From NCBI RefSeq assembly GCF_003600645.1, contig NZ_CP032482.1, positions 372,001 through 436,000 of the forward strand: 64,000 nt of DNA, written 5' to 3'. A program made the position numbers and the translations under genes. This document shows, one piece after another, positions 42,605 through 50,600 of this stretch. The notes under the pieces are model-generated. The model did not search any database. It was given only the letters and a program-made list of their open reading frames with translations, and was not told where the DNA came from. Each line of letters opens with the position of its first letter. Within the stretch, counting starts at the first letter, position 1. Source of the DNA: Yersinia rochesterensis (GTDB taxonomy: Bacteria > Pseudomonadota > Gammaproteobacteria > Enterobacterales > Enterobacteriaceae).

Positions 42605-43267
42605 ATGAAATCCCTTGTTTTGTTTGGAAGCAAAGCTCGTCACGATAGTGACGCAAGTTCTGACATAGACCTTCTTGGGGTTTATGATGGAGAAAAAATA
42701 ATCTCCATAAATCATGACTCAGTCCATCTTTTTTTATACCCAGAGAAAACCATTTTAGATAAAATGATGTCAGGCGATCTATTTGCCCTGCACTTAAAAG
42801 AAGAATCCATACCGCTAGATGGTGAAAATTTAATGACTGAAATTTTTTCAGCATTCAAATACAAAGAAAGTTATGATTATGAAATAAGCAAAGCTGTATT
42901 TTTAGCATCAGAAATAGCAATGTCATACCATGGGATAAAGAATAAGAAAAGTGCTAACAAAAAGATATCTTGGTGTATTAGAACTGCAATAATAGCCACT
43001 TCAGCTGAGAGAAGAGAACCTATATTCTCCAAGAGAAAAATTGCCAATTACCTAGAAATACCAGGTTTGTCTGCGCAAGACATAGAAGCATTAATAAATA
43101 TTAAAAATTTTTCTAAAAAAATACCAGAAAAGTACATCGAAAAAGTATTGTTATTTACTGTTTATTTTGGATATATAAAAAAGGACTTTAATAAATTAAT
43201 CTGTGATCCATTCATTAAAAAATCAATGAAAGATGTTATATTCGGCGAAAAATCAAGCAGATATTAA
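42605..43267 (+). CDS. Nucleotidyltransferase-fold protein
   Basis: About 220 residues. Close to the N-terminus is the NTase signature FGSKARHDSDASSDIDLLGVY (as GSKAR and SSDIDLLG): Gly-Ser followed by the Asp-x-Asp metal pair. The C-terminal 140 residues are helical (SWCIRTAIIATSAERREPIFSK). This fits MNT-type minimal nucleotidyltransferases, which in toxin-antitoxin or defence systems AMPylate or otherwise modify a partner; transfer of nucleotides to RNA is the other option. Start: ATG 42605, or TTG 42599; neither has a free ribosome site because the nearest GGAG is in a hairpin. Very AT-rich, unlike tnpA. Confidence 0.75.
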   Translation: MKSLVLFGSKARHDSDASSDIDLLGVYDGEKIISINHDSVHLFLYPEKTILDKMMSGDLFALHLKEESIPLDGENLMTEIFSAFKYKESYDYEISKAVFLASEIAMSYHGIKNKKSANKKISWCIRTAIIATSAERREPIFSKRKIANYLEIPGLSAQDIEALINIKNFSKKIPEKYIEKVLLFTVYFGYIKKDFNKLICDPFIKKSMKDVIFGEKSSRY

Positions 43268-43312
43268 TTTCTCTAACCATCTAATTATTAAATAATAAAG
43301 AGATAAATACAG

Positions 43313-43451
43313 TGTCAATATAAACTATACCCTAACCTGACGTCAGGTCAGATAATGAAAAACTGTCAGAATAAAGTCACTCCGCCTATTTATTGACACA
43401 AGTAATTAAAGGTCATAGATTCTTTCCTGACACATTCAGTACTGGAGGAGT
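43313..43451. other. Probable res (resolution) region of the Tn3 element
   Basis: It lies directly before the resolvase gene, where Tn3 elements keep their res site. It contains a perfect 14-base palindrome ACCTGACGTCAGGT (43335-43348) and a pair of arms GTGTCAATA / TATTGACAC about 70 bases apart, plus several TGTC/GACA half sites. The exact subsites cannot be fixed by eye. Confidence 0.5.
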
Positions 43452-43628
43452 ATGAAAGGTCAACGCATTGGCTATATCAGGGTAAGTAGCTTTGACCAGA
43501 ACCCTGAGCGTCAACTGGATCAGACTCAGGTGGATAAGGGATTCCATATTTGTACTGGAAGGTCTGTTGGAGTAGCAAACCGGACTCAACCCGACAGAGA
43601 TAATGACAGATACGGCGGGTTCCAGTGA
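43452..43628 (+). pseudogene. tnpR: Truncated Tn3 resolvase (tnpR)
   Basis: Begins perfectly: GGAGGAG, then MKGQRIGYIRVSSFDQNPERQ, shown as GQRIGYIRVSSFDQNP, the serine-recombinase N-terminus with the catalytic Ser in RVSS. After about 28 residues (QVDKGF) it departs from the family and runs through junction sequence to a stop at residue 59. The rest of the catalytic domain and the DNA-binding end are deleted together with the start of tnpA. Confidence 0.85.
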
Positions 43629-44325
43629 CCTGATTTTCGGTCTTTTCTGGTTGCTGGGCTATCAGTTCTCTCCTCGTCTGGCTGATGCCGGGGCCTCTGT
43701 GTTCTGGCGAGTGGATAAAGATGCAGATTATGGCGTGTTGAATGACATCGCCCGCAATGCTGCCAATGCCAGGAAGATAGAGCAACACTGGGATGACATG
43801 ATGCGCATGGCCGGTTCTCTGACGCTTGGGACAATCCGGGCGTCAGTTTTGATCCGTTCGTTGCTGAGCAGTGATCGCCCTTCAGGGTTAACACAGGCAA
43901 TTATTGAAGCCGGAAAGACACTGTATCTGCTGAATTATATTGATGATGAAGATTACCGACGTCGCATTCTGACCCAGCTTAACCGGGGAGAAAGCAGACA
44001 TGCTGTCGCGAGAGCCATTTGTCACGGGCAGAAAGGCGAGATCAGAAAACGCTACCAGGACGGGCAGGAGGAGCAACTGGGCGCTCTGGGGCTGGTAACC
44101 AATGCCGCCGTACTCTGGAATACCATTTATATGCAGGCGGCACTGGCACATTTACGTGATGAGGGTGAAGCCATAAATGAAGACGATGAATCCCGGCTGT
44201 CACCACTGCGCCATGCACATATTAATATGCTGGGTCACTACACATTCACGCTGGCAGAACAGGTAACAAAAGGACAGCTAAGGCCACTTAAGCAAGCGGA
44301 AGAAAGCGATGAATGGCCTTTATAA
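43576..44325 (+). pseudogene. tnpA: C-terminal third of a Tn3-family transposase (tnpA)
   Basis: From TGLNPTEIMTDTAGSSD onward the frame follows Tn3 TnpA: FGLFWLLGYQFSPRLADAG, RSLLSSDRPSGLTQAI, LLNYIDDEDYRRRILTQLNRGE (as YIDDEDYRRRILTQL), RHAVARAICHGQKGEIRKRY, and HINMLGHYTFTL. It ends with a proper stop 51 bases before the right repeat. About three quarters of the protein, with the first catalytic Asp residues, is missing, and a stop (43573-43575) precedes the homologous part. It cannot give an active transposase. Confidence 0.92.
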
Positions 44326-44376
44326 TTATCTTTTGTCATGGCAGCAGCGAAAGCACCAATTTGGTTAAAAAATATA

Positions 44377-44414
44377 CTTAGCGTACGTTTTCGTACGGTT
44401 GGGCTTCAGACCCC
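44377..44414 (-). repeat. Right terminal inverted repeat, Tn3 type (38 bp)
   Basis: An exact complement of the left repeat (40723-40760): starts CTTAGCGTACG and ends TTCAGACCCC. The next five bases outside are TAAAA. Confidence 0.95.
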
Positions 44415-44782
44415 TAAAAAGCCCGTTATCCATCAAATGCACATGAGAATAAGCCAGTGAGCCAGAGGCCACCAAGCACCCTGGCAAACGGAAGCGCCCT
44501 TAGCGACGGGGAAAGTCGCTAAGGGTTCGATTGTGTAGTTGTGGGTAACATAGAGGGCATCCTTGCCTTAATTGCATAAAAAAAGGCTTTTGATATTAAG
44601 TATATTTCATTTACAACCGTTACTTTATCAACAACCATGATAAGAAACCCATTTTGGGGGTATCGTATGATTGTACGTTAATTATATATGGGAGTTTTCA
44701 GATGAATGAATTTTCGCACGATATACTATTTATAACACAAAGCCCTAATCTAGAAACCATCACATTTTAAAATGGTTAAAAA
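44415..44782. other. Noncoding flank right of the transposon
   Basis: No gene is convincing. It contains an 11-bp perfect hairpin (CCCTTAGCGAC/GTCGCTAAGGG, 44497-44525, loop GGGGAAA). It also holds a 22-codon frame at 44702-44770 (MNEFSHDILFITQSPNLETI...) preceded by GGGAG, which might be a leader peptide. It does not continue the IS110 sequence found left of the transposon. Confidence 0.35.
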
Positions 44783-44861
44783 GCTTCCCGATGGCCAGCG
44801 ACTTTAACCGCTTAACTTCAGGCACCTCCATGCCGCCGAACTTTTTGGGCCAAGTGTAAAA
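44783..44861 (-). pseudogene. Fragment of an IS3-family OrfA (IS407-type)
   Basis: Minus-strand translation gives FYTWPKKFGGMEVPEVKRLKS followed by LAIGK, matching the stretch after the helix-turn-helix of IS407-group OrfA proteins (TFYxWKxKYGGMxVSExKRLKxL). Only about 26 codons remain. A fragment of an OrfB of the same kind lies at 60012-60250 on the same strand. Confidence 0.7.
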
Positions 44862-44988
44862 CTTAATCCTATAATGAGTGTTAATTAAGAATTATTCACT
44901 TGTTATGTCGAAATATCACCAAAGAACGGGTACTCTCAGTAAGGGTAACAACGGACAATGTTTACTGAATCCACAATCAGGAGGGTGT

Positions 44989-45171
44989 ATGTTAGTTGGC
45001 AATATGGTAGTTTTGAAGAGTCATCCTAAAAAAGAGATGACGGTTATTGAGGTCAACGACAACAGTGTGTTGTGTGGATGGCATGAAAATAAAGGGTTCC
45101 ACAAGAAAAACTTTAACAGAGAGGAGTTAATCATAAAATCTCCTCCCAATCTTATCAGCAGTATTTTTTAA
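44989..45171 (+). CDS. YodC-like small protein (DUF2158)
   Basis: A 60-residue protein: LVGNMVVLKSHPKKEMTVIEV, SVLCGWHENKGFHKKNFNREEL. This fits the YodC/DUF2158 family (a short SH3-like barrel with the V-x-L-K-S-G-x-P-x-M-T-V pattern). CAGGAGGGTGT directly precedes ATG 44989, so I prefer it to the in-frame start at 44878, which would add 37 residues of unlike sequence. It converges with the MFS gene, ending two bases from it. Function unknown. Confidence 0.7.
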   Translation: MLVGNMVVLKSHPKKEMTVIEVNDNSVLCGWHENKGFHKKNFNREELIIKSPPNLISSIF

Positions 45172-45172
45172 A

Positions 45173-46357
45173 TTATGAAGATACCTTCTGTGCGTTAAAG
45201 TGGCTGAGTGTGAATCCAAATATAGCAATCATGCTCGCAATAATGCCATAAACCTTAAATGTCTGAGGCAGTCCGAACTGGCTGATAACTGGTTCGGCGA
45301 AAGTGGGAGCGAGAAACTGTCCTAGATAAATAGAGGTTATCAGTATAGATATCAACATGGGACGTGTGCGTTCATCTGATAATGAAATTACAATGATATT
45401 GAAGTTGGGTATGTTTAGGCCCAAACCGACGCCAATAAAAAACAACCCGATAAAAATCATTAAAGAAGAGTGACTACTTCCCAATATAAACAAGCCGAGT
45501 CCCAAAGACATAAACCCACAGTTTACGGGCATGAAGTCCGTGGTAAATATCCGTGACTGCCTAAAATACAATGATGAAAAAAACCACATTGCGCAAACAA
45601 ACGACAGACAAAATCCTACTGATGGAATGTTGTCAGAATTCAGATTTTTAATAAAGTAAGGAAGAAGTGACGGGATTGTGAAATAGAGTGACATATTCAA
45701 AAATGCAAGTGCACAAAAGACTAAAGGTAAAGTTGCACCACGCAGTACTCCCGTCATTTTATTAGTTGTATCCGGCTGTTTGATCGGACCTTTCACACTC
45801 TTACTATGTAGAAAAATAATCACACCTGGTATCAGAAGTAACGAAATAAGATAGATCAAGAAAGGATATTTCCAATCCAGTGTTGCAAGGAAACCGCTAA
45901 ATAATGAAACAAGAATATTAGCTCCCCCCATAAAGGCAGACTGACTATAGAATGTTTTGCGGATGTCCTTAGATGTTCTTACTTCTGAAAGAAAAAAAGT
46001 CACACTATACATCAGTATGGCAACCGAAATTCCAAGTAAGAATCTTGAACAAATAAGTTTGATGGCATCGTCAGTAAAAAAGCCCGAACTACCAAAAACA
46101 GCGTATCCCAGTAACCCCGTGATCATGAGTTTTTTTTTATCAGGGGCAACCCGAAGTGAAGCCAGAAGCAGACCGGCCAGTGCTGTGGCGAGTGCGGGTA
46201 ACGTTAATGTCATTCGATACAGGAAGTCAGGTTCAACACTGAGTAGTGTATTATGAAAGTTAAATTCCGGAAGAGAAGGCGCTACAATTGTGGTACCTGC
46301 AATTGTCAAAACGCTAACAGAATAAAGAAGGAAATACTTAAAGCCGATGCTGTTCAT
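45173..46357 (-). CDS. MFS transporter, probable exporter of the peptide product
   Basis: A 394-residue major facilitator protein with about twelve membrane helices. Visible marks: APSLPEF after helix 1 as in drug/H+ antiporters, the SRFLLGISVAILMYSV helix 4 (GRxxxG-like motif), FMGGANILVSLFSGFLATLDW (helix 5-6, motif C-like) and a second half starting GATLPLVFCALAFLNMSLYF. Last gene of the minus-strand NRPS operon, 49 bases after the hydrolase. Export of the peptide or self-protection is the natural inference. Confidence 0.85.
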   Translation of the reverse strand: MNSIGFKYFLLYSVSVLTIAGTTIVAPSLPEFNFHNTLLSVEPDFLYRMTLTLPALATALAGLLLASLRVAPDKKKLMITGLLGYAVFGSSGFFTDDAIKLICSRFLLGISVAILMYSVTFFLSEVRTSKDIRKTFYSQSAFMGGANILVSLFSGFLATLDWKYPFLIYLISLLLIPGVIIFLHSKSVKGPIKQPDTTNKMTGVLRGATLPLVFCALAFLNMSLYFTIPSLLPYFIKNLNSDNIPSVGFCLSFVCAMWFFSSLYFRQSRIFTTDFMPVNCGFMSLGLGLFILGSSHSSLMIFIGLFFIGVGLGLNIPNFNIIVISLSDERTRPMLISILITSIYLGQFLAPTFAEPVISQFGLPQTFKVYGIIASMIAIFGFTLSHFNAQKVSS

Positions 46358-46406
46358 GTCATGACCTGTAATAAGCAGCTAGCCCGAAGGCCAGCTTTTA
46401 AAATTA

Positions 46407-47285
46407 TCACTGAATAAAAGCGCAGATATATTTTGCAATCCGGTCCGCTTCAGTGAACTGAATGGCGTGGGTACCTTCAAGCCAGATGATATCGGTATTG
46501 TCCTCACCATATCGGCTTTTTAAATAATCAGCGACGGAATGATTATCAACAAGGCGATCCTGATTAGCGAGTATGCACATGACCGGAATTTTACACGATG
46601 AGGAGATCAGGTTAGTGCGTGAGAGGTCGGCTAGTTCTTGCCAGACATCTATGGTGTTCAGGGTGACATTATTTAACAGCAACTTATCTGATATCAGGGC
46701 CGCCTGAAGGGCTGGGTCATTCGTAAAATCTTCAACGGCCAGCGGTACCGGGAAGTAATCAATATCACGAGGTGACTCATATTTGATATTGCTTAATGCT
46801 ATTTTGACGCTACGGGTAGTCCTTACCAAAATATCCGCATAACGCTCTGTAAAACGAAAACCAGGGGTAATCATAATCAGATTTGAAATTTTACCACTGA
46901 GTTCTGGTTGAGCCGCAACAAGAGCTGCGATTTGCCCACCAAAACACCACCCAGCAAGGTGAATGATGAGACCAGCTTCAGAAAAGTTCAGCAGCAAGGA
47001 AGATAAATCTCCGAGTTCTTGCTGAACCGATTCGAGGTGTCCCCTTTTCTGTGTATTCAGTCCAGAACCTCTGCGATCAACAGCAATGAACCGATATGAC
47101 GAATGCTGAGAAAAGCTTTTTCCCAGAGGATATTGCCAACCAGAATGGCTGACACCTCCATGTAACATGACAATAATTTCTTTTGCATCTTCATTGCCCC
47201 AAGAACGGTAATGCAAAGTGTAACCATCCGGAGCAGTGAATGTGTGGATCTCAGAATGTCCAAATTCAGTAAAATTATTTATCAA
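46407..47285 (-). CDS. Alpha/beta hydrolase with a cysteine nucleophile site
   Basis: A 292-residue alpha/beta hydrolase: oxyanion motif VMLHGGVSHSGWQ, AVDRRGSGLN, nucleophile elbow HLAGWCFGGQIAALV, acid in ILANQDRLVD and base in WLEGTHAIQF. The elbow holds Cys114 where most enzymes have serine. Cysteine is used by some NRPS thioesterases and by dienelactone hydrolases. As the synthetase has no thioesterase domain, this stand-alone enzyme is a good candidate for release or editing of the peptide. Its first codons overlap the RidA gene end by 11 bases. Confidence 0.85.
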   Translation of the reverse strand: MINNFTEFGHSEIHTFTAPDGYTLHYRSWGNEDAKEIIVMLHGGVSHSGWQYPLGKSFSQHSSYRFIAVDRRGSGLNTQKRGHLESVQQELGDLSSLLLNFSEAGLIIHLAGWCFGGQIAALVAAQPELSGKISNLIMITPGFRFTERYADILVRTTRSVKIALSNIKYESPRDIDYFPVPLAVEDFTNDPALQAALISDKLLLNNVTLNTIDVWQELADLSRTNLISSSCKIPVMCILANQDRLVDNHSVADYLKSRYGEDNTDIIWLEGTHAIQFTEADRIAKYICAFIQ

Positions 47286-47673
47286 AAGTTCCTCCAGTCA
47301 CAAGTGCATCAATTTCAATCAGTAGATCGGGTCTGGCCAAACCTTTGACAACAAGCATAGTCATACATGGCTGGTGTCCTTCAAGCCATGCATTCAGGAT
47401 GCGGTTGCGCTCTTCAGCATGCAGTATTTCTCCACCCCAAAAAAACGTCATTTTAACGATATTCCGAATGCTTAAGTTTTGCTCTTCTATATTCTTCCTA
47501 ATGTTGTCCAGCGCAAGGCCGAACTGCAACGATTGTTCCTCAGGTACCGAGCCATCTGAACACATTCCTATTTGTCCAGAAATAACCAGCAATGGCTCAT
47601 CACTATCCAGTAGTGCTTGATGTGAATAAGCTGCCATAGGCGGATGGATCCCAGCAGGATTAATTAGTTTCAT
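47275..47673 (-). CDS. RidA/YjgF family protein
   Basis: About 132 residues of the RidA (YjgF/UK114) family: MKLINPAGIHPPMAAYSHQAL, LLVISGQIGMCSDGSVPEE, a KMTFFWGGE strand and the C-terminal RPDLLIEIDALVT. The usual arginine of the active cleft corresponds to the Arg of LARPDLLIEI. I use ATG 47673, preceded by AGGAAAAG and overlapping the NRPS stop by 14 bases. RidA enzymes hydrolyse reactive enamines/imines such as 2-aminoacrylate. Here a role in handling a dehydroalanine or imine intermediate from the serine unit is possible but unproven. Confidence 0.88.
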   Translation of the reverse strand: MKLINPAGIHPPMAAYSHQALLDSDEPLLVISGQIGMCSDGSVPEEQSLQFGLALDNIRKNIEEQNLSIRNIVKMTFFWGGEILHAEERNRILNAWLEGHQPCMTMLVVKGLARPDLLIEIDALVTGGTFDK

Positions 47674-50600
47674 ATTCTTTTCCTGTTTCACACCTACGAA
47701 TATCGTGTGTATTAAGGCAATGTATAGCATCACATTCAAAGTGATGCCCCGACGCTATAGCACGAATCGCGTTAACATACATACGTGCCAAACGCTCCAA
47801 ATCAGCGGGTGAAATCACGCTGCTTTTTGCATTAAGGGTGATAACTATTTCATCAAGGGCAAGGTCAAAACCGACATTAACGAGCAACCCAAAATGGGCA
47901 TGTTCAAACCAGAGGGTTCGTAATAAGGGACTAGTGTCGTTTCCTTCAAAGCGAGAGGTTGCGATCGCCTGATAGTTTGAAAAGCGCGTAAAATTGAAAC
48001 ATGAAGACAGATAGCTTTTGTGCTGAGAAAACGCATTTATTTCGGATAGGGAAAAGCGTTTATAAGGCAGTGATTTATTCTCAAAGTCCCTAAGATGATG
48101 AGCTACTTCAATCACTGTCAGATCAGACAGGTTACACCTGATGGGAAGAAAGTTTAAAAACATGCCCAGAGTTTCATCTGAGTGAAGACTGTCTGTTCTG
48201 CCACCACTGAAGGTGCAAGAAACCAAATCTGGAGTATCAAAAAGCGTTCTAATGACTGTAAAATGCACAGCCTGGAGAAGATGCTTTAGAGAAATCCCCC
48301 CCTCCCGCGCGACGGCACTGAGGGCTAAAGATACTTCAGAATTGAAAGTGACCTTTGACTCCGACCATTTGTGACTACTTGCAATGTTTGGGCGTGACAG
48401 TTCAAGAATAGGCTCTTCAAAAAGAACAGATTTCCAGAATTCGCGGGCCTCTTCCGAGCGTGACTCCTCTTTACTCAGAAGGCAGAACTCCTTAAATGCA
48501 GGAACAACGTGGTTAGGCGCCTCACCAAGCTGTCTCCCCTCCAATAGGTTTTGATAGTCGGTTACAAACAGTCTGATAAGGTTAGAGAGGCTGTAACCAT
48601 CAAGAATGCTATGGTGGAAACTGACGGTGAAGAAGAAATGATTTTTATTGATTTTATGGCTGTAGAATCGCACTAGATCCTGTTCGCTAAAATCAAACAG
48701 ATTTCCTTTTTCGGCTTCAAACCACCGGAGATATTCATTATGGGCATCCAGTTTACCTGACGGACTGAGATCAAAATACTGATAGTTCAGGAAACCAGTT
48801 TTATGGACTTTCTGTAGGGGAAGATGCCCCTCAGTTAATACAAACGATGTACGAAGCACAGGGTGAGCGGCTATCAGCCGCATCAATATTTTTTCAATAT
48901 CTTCGTGGTTATGGTTCAGATTCAGCTCATATCCAAAAACATCATGGTAGGTTGAGAAGCCTGTTTCCTCACGATACTTTTCAACCATCATGTGCTGAGT
49001 ATCTGTCAGCGGATAAAAATCTTGTGCGGTCTGATCATCTCTGAGTTCCTGAGGAATATCGAATTTAAGGGGACGCTTTTCACTTTCCACCTGCATTTCG
49101 ATCGTACCCTGGGAAAGAATTGTCCAAAGTTTTGTCAAACTATCTGACTCAACGATATCTTTCAGTTTGACTCTATAACCCCCCTTTCTGAGTAACGCCG
49201 TTATACGCAGTGCAGAGATGGAATCCACCCCCTTGACATGATAGTTTTCATTAGGATCAACATGGTTGCCTGTGACCTCATAAAATATTGCGGCCACGTC
49301 TTCAGCAATAGTAATTCCCTCGTCATTTTTCTGTTGTTGAGTTAAGTTTTCAATGTAAGCCTTAGCAAATAATCTGTTTTTATCCGTATCATGGTAATTT
49401 AGCGTTACGGAATACTCTCTAGTGAACGGATTACGGGAGAAATGGATCATCACAGGAAAGTTTGTTTGCTCGTAATAACGCGCCTGTCTGATTGTATTTT
49501 TACCTTCATTGTAAACATGGAAATCGGTGAAGTTAAACACAACATCGAACAGGTTGTCGCGGTTAGCTGCCTTCAATATGTTTGCTAATGGATAGCGTCG
49601 ATAATTCAGACTGGTTTTTTCGGTATTGAAAATTTCTGTCAGGAGGTCGGATACTTGGGCAGACGCTCCTTCTACGATAAACGGTAGAGTATTAAGATAC
49701 AGCCCCAATGATTTTTCGGAGCCTTCATATTCCAGCCGACCATTGACGACATGGCCGAAGCAAATATTCTTTTTTCCACAGACTGCGCTCAAAGCCAGAT
49801 AATGAAAATACAGTGCTACTGTTTTCAGTGGAACCGAATGTTCGCGGCTTAGTCTACGCATCGAACTAATGAAATCATCTGAAAGGATGAGTGTTTCTGA
49901 TGTGCTAGTGTCGATATCGACATCTAACCCGAAGTTCTGGCAGGCCTCCTGGCGGGAGATATTCAACCAGTGTGCTTGGCAATCCTCTGAATTTAGAGCT
50001 TCCGTTTCGGCAGCTACAAATGTTGCATAGCCGTTACGGTAATCGCCTTCGACGATCTGTGGAATATCGTGGATACCGTTGACGATGTCATTAATCAGAA
50101 TGGATACACTCCAACCATCCAAGACTGCATGGTGAAAATCCACGGACAGGGCTATTACTCGGTTATCAACTGTGTGTAGTGTAAAACAAACCAGCGGGCC
50201 AGATTCAAAATCAAAGGGGGCTTGTTTACGTTCATGTTCCCAGCGAACCAAATGGTGGTTGAGGTCTCCTACGACCGATGTCCGAAAAATACCCTTAATC
50301 GCCTCTGATAACTGTATTTGGATTGGGCAACTACAGGTGGTTAAATCAAATACACACTGCAGTTGCTGATTATGCCGAATCGCGTGTTCGATCCTTGTGG
50401 TCAGTTCACTGACGGACGCCTCATCAATCACATATGAGAAAATATCATGATAGATGGATGACTCTTCATTGAGTAAGGAGTGGTAAACCATACCTTTTTG
50501 CAAAACACTCATAGGCCAGGCATCAATTCCCCTACTATTGACGACTGCTTTATCCATTGGGTTGAGTAAAAAATATGGTTCGTACTTCTCTTCCTTTTCA

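Larger units (their letters stand above)
40723..44414. mobile_element. Non-autonomous Tn3-family transposon with cargo genes
   Basis: A 3.7-kb element bounded by identical 38-bp inverted repeats that begin GGGGTCTGA and end TACGCTAAG, the classic Tn3 terminal pattern. Inside are a divergent four-gene cargo, a probable res region, a truncated serine resolvase gene and the C-terminal third of a Tn3 transposase. An internal deletion has fused tnpR to the tnpA end, so it cannot move by itself, but the intact ends could be mobilised by a related transposase in trans. The bases flanking the two ends (TACTG and TAAAA) differ, so no 5-bp target duplication remains. Confidence 0.9.

Noticed and set aside
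43603..44325. Intact transposase starting at ATG 43603
   Set aside because: The sequence is only the C-terminal third of Tn3 TnpA and lacks most catalytic residues.
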